Shown here: positions 8,837 to 17,223 of the stretch, one piece after another | Layout of the letters: each line of letters begins with the position of its first letter | How positions within the stretch are numbered: the stretch's first letter is position 1 | Assembly (NCBI GenBank): GCA_003820375.1 | Contig: RPQH01000017.1 | Location: 1 to 60,044, forward strand | Length of the DNA: 60,044 bases | Direction of reading: 5' to 3' | Origin: Ignavibacteriota bacterium | GTDB taxonomy: Bacteria > Bacteroidota > Ignavibacteria > Tepidaquicellales > OLB5 | Made by a program: the position numbers and the translations under genes | The notes under the pieces: generated by a model | Databases searched by the model: none | Seen by the model: only the letters and a program-made list of their open reading frames with translations | What the model was told of the DNA's origin: nothing

Positions 8837-9751
8837 TTACCAATGTTTCTTTTTCAGCCATGACCGAAGTATAAGTATGGATGACAATGCAAATCCTAAA
8901 ACAATATAGAACGCATAAGGATGGTCTTCAAATGGTATTGATACGTTCATTGAAAATGCACTGACTACAAACGTTGGAACCATGATACCGATAGTTATGA
9001 TGGTCAGGGTTTTCATCAGCACATTCAGGTTATTGCCTACTACCGAAGCTCTTGCATCCATAAGGCTTGCAAGAATGTTTGAATATATTTCTGCCTGTTT
9101 ATAGCACTGGGTGTTTTCAATCAGCATATCATCAAGGAAATCAACTTCATCCTGCGTAAAGCTTATTCTTGATGCATAATTTTTCAGCTTCTCTATTAAT
9201 ACACCATTCGAGTTTATCGAGTTCAAATAATACACAAGGCTTTTTTCAAGAGAAAAAAGATTTATGATATAACGGTTATCCATTGAAGCATTAATCTTCT
9301 TTTCCAGTTCATCCGATATCTCATTAATAACTTTAAGGTGTTCAAGGTAATGGAAAATAGAGCGGTATATCATTTTCAGCATAACATCTTTCAAAGTGCA
9401 GCATTTTGAAAATTGTTTCCTGTCAAACAATTGTATCTGTTCGGGCACAACCATAATAAGCTTATCACTAAATAAAAATAAACCCGCAGAAGCAACTCTG
9501 AACAGCAGCTGTTCCTTACCCGAATAATTTTTCGGGCGTTTAAATATTACTGCAATGTGGTCCGGTTCAAACTCAATACGTGAAAGCTCATCAGGGTCAA
9601 GTGATGAATTTAAGGTATGTTCATCAACCTGTAATTTTTCAATAAGAAATTTTTTCTCGTTTTCATCAGGTCCAAAAAATAAAAGAATATTCGCCTCGTC
9701 ATTTGTGCTTTCGGTGACTTTTCCTTCCAGTAGTTCATATTTTATAAGCAT
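8837..9751 (-). CDS. CorA-family divalent cation transporter, variant GMN motif
   Basis: The 304-residue protein has the CorA/MIT layout: a soluble N-terminal domain, a long helical stalk (about 120-245), then two C-terminal membrane helices (about 248-268 and 280-297) and a basic tail (WLKKKHW). The loop that should carry the GMN selectivity motif reads FSMNV (Ser267-Met-Asn), so Gly is replaced by Ser. The sequence after it (SIPFEDHPYAF) is in line with the family. A strong AGGAGG ribosome binding site lies 5 bases before the ATG, which is unusual in this window. Mg2+ or other divalent transport is expected from the family; the variant motif makes the ion less certain. Confidence 0.85.
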   Translation of the reverse strand: MLIKYELLEGKVTESTNDEANILLFFGPDENEKKFLIEKLQVDEHTLNSSLDPDELSRIEFEPDHIAVIFKRPKNYSGKEQLLFRVASAGLFLFSDKLIMVVPEQIQLFDRKQFSKCCTLKDVMLKMIYRSIFHYLEHLKVINEISDELEKKINASMDNRYIINLFSLEKSLVYYLNSINSNGVLIEKLKNYASRISFTQDEVDFLDDMLIENTQCYKQAEIYSNILASLMDARASVVGNNLNVLMKTLTIITIGIMVPTFVVSAFSMNVSIPFEDHPYAFYIVLGFALSSILILRSWLKKKHW

Positions 9752-10099
9752 ATTGTCCTCCTAAGGCAAACTTCGAATATTATTGATGATTTACATTTCA
9801 GGTATGATTATTATTTCAAATTTAATCAATTTTTATGATAAATGATGTAAAAAAATGTTACGAAAGATGTCTGAATCGCAGATTTCACTGATTAGACTGA
9901 TTTCACCGATAATTTTTCGCATCATGATAATATATCTGTAATAAAGAAACATAATTTTAACACAAGGGAAACAAAGGTATATGTGGAAATCTAAAAAGAA
10001 ATTCTTTGTTTTTCATTGTAACTATTCTGTCTGCTTTATAGAATTGTATATTATTTCTCCAATATCTTCCCTATCTTCGCGTTTTAAATAAATTAAATA
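9752..10099. other. Intergenic region with 9-bp periodic stretch
   Basis: This gap lies between the divergent corA-like and methyltransferase genes and so must contain both promoters. At about 9887-9915 a 9-base periodic stretch (GATTTCACT, GATTAGACT, GATTTCACC) is present. I cannot place the promoters with confidence. Confidence 0.5.
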
Positions 10100-10912
10100 A
10101 TGGCAGAAAAAGAATATTTACTTGGTGCAAATGATACTGAGCTTCAGCGGCTGCAATTTCAGCATAATGTATGGAAGAAAATTACAGATGGTTTTTTTGA
10201 CAGACTGAGCCTTGAAAAAGGAATCAGGATACTTGATGTTGGCGCGGGACCGGGATTTGTTTCATTGGACTTACTTGAAAGAACCGGTAAAGAAAGTGAA
10301 ATTACAGTTCTTGAGCCATCGGAGCTTTTTATAAATTATATCAAAGATTTTTCATTAAAAAATAATATTAGCAATTTTAGATTCATTAATAATACAGTTG
10401 AGAATACAGAGCTTCCCGCGAATTATTATGATTTTATTTTCTTAAGATGGGTGATTGCATTTGTGGCAGAGCCGGAATTATTTCTTGCAAAGCTTGTAAA
10501 ATCGCTTGCTCCGCGAGGAGTAATTGCAATACAGGATTATGCATACGAAGGTATTTCTTTGTATCCGCGCGGCGGGGCATTCGATAATATCCCCGATGCC
10601 GTAAGAAAATATTACAACTCAACCGGCGGTGACCCTTATATCACAACTAAAATTCCCGGGATGTTTAAAGAAAATGGGATAAAGCTAATCGATTTTAACC
10701 CGCATATTCTTGCAGGCAATCCATCAAGCAGAGTATATGAATGGGCAAATAAATTTTTCTCAACACACATTCAGCATATGGCAGATAAAGGAATTGTCGA
10801 TCAGAAAACAGCTGATGAAATGCTTACCGATTGGATTGAACACAGGGAAAGTGAAGACTCCATCTTCTTCTCACCAATTGTGGTTGATGTTGCAGGAAAG
10901 AAAGTTCGTTGA
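10100..10912 (+). CDS. Class I SAM-dependent methyltransferase
   Basis: The 270-residue protein has the Rossmann methyltransferase core. Motif I is LDVGAGPGFVSLDLLE (about 45-60), an acidic residue ends beta-2 (LEPSE), and the post-motif block YDFIFLRWVIAFVAEPELFLAKL resembles the Methyltransf_11/25 families. The C-terminal third is variable and probably binds the acceptor. The substrate is unknown, and nothing in the neighbourhood suggests it. The gene is apparently monocistronic; its TGA stop overlaps the start of a 9-bp repeat array. Confidence 0.85.
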   Translation: MAEKEYLLGANDTELQRLQFQHNVWKKITDGFFDRLSLEKGIRILDVGAGPGFVSLDLLERTGKESEITVLEPSELFINYIKDFSLKNNISNFRFINNTVENTELPANYYDFIFLRWVIAFVAEPELFLAKLVKSLAPRGVIAIQDYAYEGISLYPRGGAFDNIPDAVRKYYNSTGGDPYITTKIPGMFKENGIKLIDFNPHILAGNPSSRVYEWANKFFSTHIQHMADKGIVDQKTADEMLTDWIEHRESEDSIFFSPIVVDVAGKKVR

Positions 10913-10970
10913 GTTCTTAGAGTTCTTAGAGTTCGAGTGTTTAGAGTTTAAGAGTTGAGAGTTCTCTCCT
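10905..10970 (+). repeat. 9-bp array starting at the methyltransferase stop
   Basis: In the sense of the methyltransferase gene the units read CGTTGAGTT, CTTAGAGTT, CTTAGAGTT, then degenerate GAGTGTTTAGAGTTTAAGAG. The stop codon TGA is inside the first unit. The register and direction match the arrays after mutL and the hydrolase at 58833. Confidence 0.7.
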
Positions 10971-11010
10971 TCCTAATCCGCCTGGGCGGACAATTCGGGA
11001 AGTAGGTAAA

Positions 11011-11107
11011 TCCCGCTTTAGCGGGACCAATCTTCCAATGCTTCGACTCCGCTCAGCACAAGCCTTTCAACTTTTTGAGCATTTTGCGAAATCCCGCTTT
11101 AGCGGGA
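11011..11107. repeat. Two copies of a TCCCGCTTTAGCGGGA palindrome
   Basis: The perfect 16-base palindrome occurs at 11011-11026 and 11092-11107, each followed by CCAA. Between them is CTTCGACTCCGCTCAG (11041-11056), related to the inverted repeat at 12125-12246. This fills the gap before the EamA gene. Confidence 0.8.
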
Positions 11108-11184
11108 CCAACCTGCAACCAATTTCAATCTCAAATCAATTAATTCTTCATTGAAATACTTCACAATTAATACAATATTGCTTA

Positions 11185-12081
11185 ATGTTTCTGACAAAAT
11201 GGCTGAATAAAATACCTGCTCACCGCAAGGGACTGGTCTATATTTCCTTTACTGCTTTATTGTGGAGCTCAAGCGGGTTATTTATAAAATTGCTTAAGCT
11301 TGATGCATTCCAGATATCATTCTTCCGCTCGGGTATTGCCGCCCTGACTGTATTTGCTATCACCACTTTAAGACATAAAAAAGTTAATCTTCATTTTGAC
11401 AGGATTTCTACGTTATCATCTGTCTTCTTTGCGGGAATACTAATTTTATTTGTAATGGCAACAAAAATGACAACTGCTGCCAATGCAATTTTCCTGCAGT
11501 TTACTGCACCGATTTATCTTTTAATACTTGAGCCAATATTCTTAAAAACCAAATTTGAAAATAAAAACTTAATCACACTCATAGTCTGCTTTTTAGGGAT
11601 GATACTTTTCTTTTTCGGTAAGCTTGAGATAGGAAATATTTATGGCAACATATTAGCGATAATATCAGGAATGTGCTTTGCTATGTTTGCCCTGCTTTTA
11701 AAAAAGAAAAAGCTTGCAGGTATTGCCGAAGGTTCGTTAAATGCAGTTATTATCGGGAATGCACTCGTTGCTGTGATTACCGTTTTTTTAATTCCATCGT
11801 TCAGCTTAACCGGTACTGAGATACTGATTCTTCTGTATATGGGAGTTTTCCAGATTGGAATAAGTTATATGATATTTAACGAAGGAATAAAATATGTTTC
11901 CGCAACCGAATCGATGATAATTGCAACAATGGAGGCAATTTTCAACCCAATCTGGGTATTTTGGGGTATTGGAGAGGTGCCATCAATTTATGCTTTGGCC
12001 GGAGGATTGATAATAATGGGAGCAATATTATGGAGAAATTTGGGCAAATCTAAGGAAAAATTAACAGAAATAGTGTCATAA
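11185..12081 (+). CDS. EamA-family drug/metabolite (DMT) transporter
   Basis: The 298-residue protein has ten hydrophobic segments in two EamA repeats (about 15-145 and 155-285), the standard DMT arrangement with both repeats ending in a Gly-rich helix. ALLWSSSGLFIKLLKLDAFQ at the start of the first repeat is characteristic of the family. It is an inner-membrane exporter or exchanger of small metabolites; the substrate cannot be told. An ATG is present at 11185. The gene is flanked on both sides by palindromic repeats and has no obvious operon partner. Confidence 0.88.
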   Translation: MFLTKWLNKIPAHRKGLVYISFTALLWSSSGLFIKLLKLDAFQISFFRSGIAALTVFAITTLRHKKVNLHFDRISTLSSVFFAGILILFVMATKMTTAANAIFLQFTAPIYLLILEPIFLKTKFENKNLITLIVCFLGMILFFFGKLEIGNIYGNILAIISGMCFAMFALLLKKKKLAGIAEGSLNAVIIGNALVAVITVFLIPSFSLTGTEILILLYMGVFQIGISYMIFNEGIKYVSATESMIIATMEAIFNPIWVFWGIGEVPSIYALAGGLIIMGAILWRNLGKSKEKLTEIVS

Positions 12082-12083
12082 TC

Positions 12084-12324
12084 CAACACAAAGAGGCAAA
12101 GAGAACATAGATTAAATAATTTCCATCCTGAGCGGAATCGAAGGATAATAATCTAAGATTGAAGTAGAAATCTAAATTTAACTATAATCAATAAAGGACA
12201 TTTTTCGTATCATCTGAGATTATTATCCTTCATCTCCGCTCAGGATAAAGCCGAAAGAATAGCTACTTAATATCCAATGTCAATAATCTTTGTGTAACTT
12301 TGTTCTTTTTGTCTCTTTGTGTTG
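12084..12324. repeat. Nested inverted-repeat element
   Basis: The outer arms CAACACAAAGAGGCAAAGAG (12084-12103) and CTCTTTGTGTTG (12313-12324, preceded by TTCTTTTTGT) pair with a few mismatches. Inner arms of 35 bases (12125-12159, ATCCTGAGCGG...; 12212-12246, ...CCGCTCAGGAT) match at about 31 positions. The element fills almost the whole 344-base gap between the EamA and enoyl-CoA hydratase genes. It has no coding frame and looks like a non-autonomous element. Confidence 0.8.
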
Positions 12325-12425
12325 AATATAAATGTGTTTTTTAGGTAACTTTTATTAAACCTTGTAAATAATACACATTGTACGTAAATTTGCTTTTAAT
12401 TTAAACATTACGCTATTTTTCATAG

Positions 12426-13229
12426 ATGAGTGAAAATTCACCTTCCTATAAGAACATTTTAGTTTCCAGGCTAAGTAATTCTAAGGGTTTAATGGTTGGC
12501 ATGATTCAGCTTAACCGTCCCGACGTTTTAAATGCTTTAAACATTGAAACTATGGGAGAGTTATTAAATGCACTTGAAGCATTTGATAAAGATAAAGAGA
12601 TTGGCTGTATGCTTATTACAGGAAATCAAAAAGCATTTGCCGCAGGAGCAGACATAAAAGAAATGGCTTCTCAAAGTGCAATTGATATGTATATAAGAGA
12701 CCAGTTTGCAACCTGGGATAAAATCAGGAAGATAAAAAAACCCATCATTGCGGCAGCTTCAGGATTTGTACTTGGCGGCGGATGCGAGCTTACTTTGACA
12801 TGTGATATTATAGTAGCTGCCGAATCAACAAAGTTCGGGCAGCCGGAAATAAAGCTGGGTGTTATTCCCGGTGCTGGTGGTACACAGCGTTTAACACGTG
12901 CAATCGGAAAAGCTAAAGCAATGGAAATGATACTTACCGGAAGAATGTACACTGCAAAAGAAATGTTCGATGCGGGCATGGTAAGCAGGGTTGTTGATGA
13001 TGAAGTATATCTTGAAGAAGCACAGGCACTTGCCAAGGAAATTGCTTCTATGCCGGTATTAGCTCTGCAAATGGCAAAGGAATCAGTTTTGAAATCATTT
13101 GATACAACTATTGAAGGCGGGTTGGAATTTGAAAGGAAATGTTTTTATTTATTATTTGCATCTGAGGATATGAAAGAAGGAATGAACGCCTTTATTGAAA
13201 AGAGAAAACCAAACTGGAAAGGTAAATAA
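12426..13229 (+). CDS. Enoyl-CoA hydratase/isomerase (crotonase family)
   Basis: The 267-residue protein is a canonical crotonase. The oxyanion-hole segments AFAAGADIKEM (about 77-87) and VLGGGCELTLTCD are present, as are both acidic residues expected of a hydratase (Glu in GGCEL and in GQPEIKLGVIPGAGGTQRL). The reaction expected is hydration of trans-2-enoyl-CoA in fatty-acid or amino-acid degradation. The C-terminal block FERKCFYLLFASEDMKEGMNAF matches short-chain enoyl-CoA hydratases. The neighbouring genes are not beta-oxidation genes. Confidence 0.93.
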   Translation: MSENSPSYKNILVSRLSNSKGLMVGMIQLNRPDVLNALNIETMGELLNALEAFDKDKEIGCMLITGNQKAFAAGADIKEMASQSAIDMYIRDQFATWDKIRKIKKPIIAAASGFVLGGGCELTLTCDIIVAAESTKFGQPEIKLGVIPGAGGTQRLTRAIGKAKAMEMILTGRMYTAKEMFDAGMVSRVVDDEVYLEEAQALAKEIASMPVLALQMAKESVLKSFDTTIEGGLEFERKCFYLLFASEDMKEGMNAFIEKRKPNWKGK

Positions 13230-13236
13230 CTATAAT

Positions 13237-14838
13237 TTGCTAAAGATTAGAATAATCTCAATAATAATATTATTGTTAACAATTTGTTCCGGATTATATT
13301 CCCAGGATAAATCCGAACAAAATGTAATGCCTAAAAACGGTGATTTAAACGCCGAACAAATTATTGAAATGAATAAACCTGCCCTGATATCAATTTGGTA
13401 TCATACAGATAATTATTATTCGTATTATTCTTATACAAGCACTGACACAACCTTATTAAACGGCAGCGGTTTTATAATTGATGAAGACGGAATAATAGGT
13501 ACTAATTTCCATGTTGTTGACGGTATAGACAGCCTGCTTGTAAAAACAAGTGACGGTACATTTTACGACGCAGAGCTTGTGATAGTGGATGAAAAAAATG
13601 ACATGGCTTTGCTGAGAATTAAGAATGCCAACGGTACAAAATTTCATACTGTTAAGTTTGGAAATTCGGATAATGTAAAAGTCGGACAGGATGTATTTGC
13701 AATCGGCAGCCCGTTTGGTTATGAATATACAATATCACAGGGTATTATTGCAGGAATAAGGGAAGATGAAAAGGTTTCTTTCACAGACCCCGTGACTTAC
13801 GAGCCGATAGAAAAAAAGTTTCAGAAAGTAATACAGATAACAGCAGCCATTTCACCCGGAAACAGCGGCGGTGCACTCTTTAATACAAAAGGTGATGTTA
13901 TTGGAATTACAACATACACATATGCAGGCTACGGCAATTTGAATTTTGCAATTGCTGTAAATACTTTCAATAATTTCAAGAATTCAATTGATATTGCAAA
14001 TCTTGACAAGAATGAAGATGCTATAAAGAAAAGAGCTGAAAGCTTATATTTCACCAATCTCAGGTTAGCAAATACATACAAAGAACAGGTTACATATAAC
14101 TGGTTCTACACCAAGCAAAGAGATACTATGAAAGTAATTGATACCTTTGTTGTAAAACAGGATTCAATAGCACGTATAAATTTTAATAAAGCTGAAACAT
14201 TCTACAACAAATGCATTACACTTCAGCCGGATTCATTTATTGTTTACCAGGAATTAATGGACCTGTATGTTTACACAGAGAATTTTACACACGCCGAAAC
14301 CCTTTACACATCAATAAAAGAAAAATTCCAGGAAGATAGTCTTTTAAGCTTGCTTTCATCAAGCCTGGCAAGTGCTTATTCCACATCTAAAGAATACGGG
14401 AAGGCACTTCAATTCTATGATAAAATGATAAAGAAGGACACTTCAGACATATATAGTTACTACCAGCGGGCAAACATATATGAGAAGATGGAAAAATATG
14501 ATAAGGCAATTAAAGAATACGAATCAATAATAAAACGTGACCCTGCTTATACACAGGCATATGTGCAGTTAGGTTCTATATATTACGAGAAATTCAAGGA
14601 CTACAGGAAAGCAAGAAAATATCTCGAGATGGCAAATGACCGGGAGTTCGATGCTTACGGTTCATCGGCATATAATGTTGATATACATTTTTACCTTGGA
14701 ATGATAGCTGTACGTGAAGGCAGAAAGCTTGATGCCCTGCTTTCATATATGGAATTAAAAAATATTTACACATATACACCTGAAGACAACCAAAAGAAAT
14801 TAAAGTTATATAAAGCCTTAAAAAAATTAGATCTATAG
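13237..14838 (+). CDS. HtrA/DegP-type trypsin-like serine protease with TPR tail
   Basis: A signal peptide (KIRIISIIILLLTICSG, cut after LYSQ) is followed by a trypsin-like protease domain with the HtrA triad: His in TNFHVVDG (residue 92 from the TTG at 13237), Asp in EKNDMALL (122) and Ser in PGNSGGAL (210). No PDZ domain is visible. Instead the C-terminal half carries about five TPR-like helical pairs (e.g. SIYSYYQRANIYEKMEKYDKAI region, about 320-530). The frame is open to a TTG at 13195, but that start would overlap the hydratase gene by 35 bases; TTG at 13237 gives a clean signal peptide. Likely a periplasmic protease whose TPRs recruit partners; the substrate is unknown. Confidence 0.85.
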   Translation: MLKIRIISIIILLLTICSGLYSQDKSEQNVMPKNGDLNAEQIIEMNKPALISIWYHTDNYYSYYSYTSTDTTLLNGSGFIIDEDGIIGTNFHVVDGIDSLLVKTSDGTFYDAELVIVDEKNDMALLRIKNANGTKFHTVKFGNSDNVKVGQDVFAIGSPFGYEYTISQGIIAGIREDEKVSFTDPVTYEPIEKKFQKVIQITAAISPGNSGGALFNTKGDVIGITTYTYAGYGNLNFAIAVNTFNNFKNSIDIANLDKNEDAIKKRAESLYFTNLRLANTYKEQVTYNWFYTKQRDTMKVIDTFVVKQDSIARINFNKAETFYNKCITLQPDSFIVYQELMDLYVYTENFTHAETLYTSIKEKFQEDSLLSLLSSSLASAYSTSKEYGKALQFYDKMIKKDTSDIYSYYQRANIYEKMEKYDKAIKEYESIIKRDPAYTQAYVQLGSIYYEKFKDYRKARKYLEMANDREFDAYGSSAYNVDIHFYLGMIAVREGRKLDALLSYMELKNIYTYTPEDNQKKLKLYKALKKLDL

Positions 14839-14844
14839 CAATTT

Positions 14845-14863
14845 ATCAGATTCATCAGATTTG
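14845..14863. repeat. 9-bp repeat (ATCAGATTC), left of four-helix-bundle gene
   Basis: Two units ATCAGATTC / ATCAGATTT lie just after the protease stop codon. Their reverse complement is AATCTGATG, the unit found at 274-298 and in inverted orientation at 15304-15337, so the small gene between is bracketed by inverted 9-mer arrays. Confidence 0.6.
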
Positions 14864-14912
14864 TTAAATTTTTTTAATTATCAAATTTATTTAATTATTA
14901 AATTCTAATAAA

Positions 14913-15284
14913 ATGAAATTTAACAGATTTGAAGAAATTGAAGTGTGGCAAATTTCAAGGGCATTTGCAAAAGATATATATGAAATAACAAAGAACAGAC
15001 ATTTTACTAAAGATTTTGATTTAAAAAGACAAATTAGAAGATGTGCCGTATCAATTCCTAGTAATATTGCTGAAGGTTATGAGAGAAAATCCAATACTGA
15101 GTTTATACGGTTTTTATATATTTCTAAAGGTTCTGCCGGAGAATTAAGAACACAATTATATATCTCCAAAGACCTTGATTATATAGAAGAAAAAATATTT
15201 AATGAACTTCTTTGTAAAAGTGAAGAAACATCAAGAAGTTTATCAGGTTTCATAAAATATCTTGAAAAATCATCAAGAAATTAA
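14913..15284 (+). CDS. Four-helix bundle protein (23S rRNA intervening-sequence/S23 family)
   Basis: The 123-residue protein has the family signature: FEEIEVWQISRAFAKDIYEIT near the N-terminus, LKRQIRRCAVSIPSNIAEGYERKS in the middle, and FLYISKGSAGELRTQLYISKDL after it. Known relatives form pentameric four-helix-bundle assemblies; they were first noticed in 23S rRNA intervening sequences but also occur as free genes, and their function is not established. Here it is a free gene between the protease and sdhA, with inverted 9-bp arrays on each side. No rRNA sequence surrounds it. Confidence 0.9.
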   Translation: MKFNRFEEIEVWQISRAFAKDIYEITKNRHFTKDFDLKRQIRRCAVSIPSNIAEGYERKSNTEFIRFLYISKGSAGELRTQLYISKDLDYIEEKIFNELLCKSEETSRSLSGFIKYLEKSSRN

Positions 15285-15303
15285 TTTTAAATAGAATTCT
15301 TAA

Positions 15304-15337
15304 AATCTGATTAATCTGATTAATCTGATTAATCTGA
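15304..15337. repeat. 9-bp tandem repeat (AATCTGATT), right of four-helix-bundle gene
   Basis: Nearly four exact copies of AATCTGATT. This is the inverted partner of the array at 14845-14863. It lies about 60 bases before sdhA and could overlap its promoter region. Confidence 0.75.
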
Positions 15338-15398
15338 AAAATTTTAAAGTTTTAGCCATAAAAAACCAGATTAAAAACAACTCTAAAATTAAAGGGAA

Positions 15399-17159
15399 AT
15401 GATCCATAAATATGATGTTCTAATAGTAGGAGCCGGGGGAGCAGGTCTCCGGGCAGCTGTTGAAATTCCAAAAGAATATACTTGTGCTGTAATCTCGAAG
15501 GTATTTCCTACAAGGTCACATACAGGCACTGCACAGGGCGGTGTGTGTGCGGCTTTAGCTAATGAAGAAGACGATTCATGGGAATATCATGCATTTGATA
15601 CTGTTAAAGGTTCAGATTATCTTGGCGACCAGGATTCAATTGAAGTAATGTGCCAGGATGCTGTAAGAGCAGTTATTGAGCTTGAGCACATGGGTGTTCC
15701 GTTTTCAAGAACACCTGACGGTAAAATTGCACAGCGTCAGTTCGGCGGTCATACAAAACCGGAAAACCCGAATGACCCCAATTCAAGACGACTTCCTGTT
15801 AAAAGAGCATGTTACTCTGCTGACCGTACAGGTCATGTGATGCTTCATACTCTTTATGAAAATTGCTTAAAGAACCAGGTTAAGTTCTTCTCGGAATATT
15901 TTGTTACTGACCTCATTCTTGAAGATAACATCTGCAAAGGAATTGTTACTATCGATATTGCAACGTCTGAGATACATGTGTTCCATGCAAAGACAGTAAT
16001 GTTTGCCACAGGCGGTTTTGGAAGAGTGTTCAGAATTACTTCCAATGCACATGTTGGTACCGGTGACGGCTGTGCTCTTGTCTATAATGCAGGGCTTCCG
16101 CTTGAAGATATGGAGTTCTTCCAGTTCCATCCGACAGGTTTGTGGAGATTAGGTATATTGGTATCTGAAGCGGCAAGAGGCGAAGGCGGAATTCTGCGTA
16201 ATAAAGACGGTGAAAGATTTATGGAGAGATATGCTCCTACCGTTAAAGACCTTGCTCCAAGAGACATGGTCTCAAGAGCTATCTTAACAGAGATAAGAGA
16301 AGGAAGAGGAATTTTAGGCAGTGACGGAACATATTACATAAACCTTGACCTGATGCACCTGGGCAAAAAATTAATCGATGAAAAGCTTCCGGAAATTACC
16401 GGTTTTGCAAGAACTTATCTCGGCGTAGAGCCGACAAAAGAATCAGTACCTATTCAGCCGACTGCACACTATGCAATGGGCGGCATTCCCACAAACGTAG
16501 ATGCTGAAGTTATTGCAGATGAAAAAGGAACAATTGTAAAAGGTTTCTACTCAGCAGGTGAATGTGCATGCGTATCGGTTCATGGCGGAAACCGTCTTGG
16601 CACTAATTCACTTCTAGACATTGTTGTATTTGGCAGAAGAGGCGGTAAAAAAATGGTGGAATATCTGAAAAATGCCGAACATACAGAATTTAAAGTTGAC
16701 CCGGCTGAAAAAACCAGAACATTGTTAGATGGAGTTCTTAATAAAAAAGGTACTGAGAACATTGCAAAGATAAGACGTGAAATGCAGGAAGTTATGATGG
16801 ATAAGTGCGGAATATTCAGGAATGAAAAAGAATTAGGCGAAGCTCTTGTAAAAATCAGGGAATTAAAAGAGAGATACTGCAATGCTTCAATTCAGGATAA
16901 AGGTGTTATATTTAACATGGACCTGATGGAAGCAATTGAACTGGAAAATATGCTGGAACTGGCAGAAACAATAGTTGTAAGTGCAGCAGTCAGAACCGAA
17001 TCAAGAGGTGCACATTCAAGAGAAGACTTCCCGAAACGTGATGATGTTAACTGGATGAAACACACATTTATCTGGAAACCCGAAGACGGAAAAGACAGCG
17101 AAATAAAATACAAGCCGGTTACTATTACAAGATATAAACCGATGGAAAGAAAATATTAG
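15399..17159 (+). CDS. sdhA: Succinate dehydrogenase/fumarate reductase flavoprotein subunit
   Basis: The 586-residue protein has the length and motifs of SdhA. They include the FAD-binding VGAGGAGLRAA (about 10-20), RSHTGTAQGG with the His that carries covalent FAD, QFGGHTKPENPND, ADRTGHVMLHTL, the active-site region FHPTGLWRLG...EAARGEGG, and the C-terminal SRGAHSREDFPKRDD. It oxidises succinate to fumarate (or the reverse) and passes electrons to SdhB. sdhB follows after 64 bases. No cytochrome b/membrane anchor gene lies on either side, so sdhC/D must be elsewhere. Start ATG with an AAAGGGA ribosome binding site. Confidence 0.96.
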   Translation: MIHKYDVLIVGAGGAGLRAAVEIPKEYTCAVISKVFPTRSHTGTAQGGVCAALANEEDDSWEYHAFDTVKGSDYLGDQDSIEVMCQDAVRAVIELEHMGVPFSRTPDGKIAQRQFGGHTKPENPNDPNSRRLPVKRACYSADRTGHVMLHTLYENCLKNQVKFFSEYFVTDLILEDNICKGIVTIDIATSEIHVFHAKTVMFATGGFGRVFRITSNAHVGTGDGCALVYNAGLPLEDMEFFQFHPTGLWRLGILVSEAARGEGGILRNKDGERFMERYAPTVKDLAPRDMVSRAILTEIREGRGILGSDGTYYINLDLMHLGKKLIDEKLPEITGFARTYLGVEPTKESVPIQPTAHYAMGGIPTNVDAEVIADEKGTIVKGFYSAGECACVSVHGGNRLGTNSLLDIVVFGRRGGKKMVEYLKNAEHTEFKVDPAEKTRTLLDGVLNKKGTENIAKIRREMQEVMMDKCGIFRNEKELGEALVKIRELKERYCNASIQDKGVIFNMDLMEAIELENMLELAETIVVSAAVRTESRGAHSREDFPKRDDVNWMKHTFIWKPEDGKDSEIKYKPVTITRYKPMERKY

Positions 17160-17223
17160 TAAAGAACACCGGGATAAGGAAACATTAAAAAAGCATAAAA
17201 AAGAAATCTTAATTTAAATCAAT

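Noticed and set aside
12671-13036. 121-codon minus-strand frame
   Set aside because: Antisense of the enoyl-CoA hydratase gene, whose motifs are unambiguous.
14913-15284. 23S rRNA intervening sequence
   Set aside because: The four-helix-bundle gene is not surrounded by rRNA sequence, so it is a free-standing gene.
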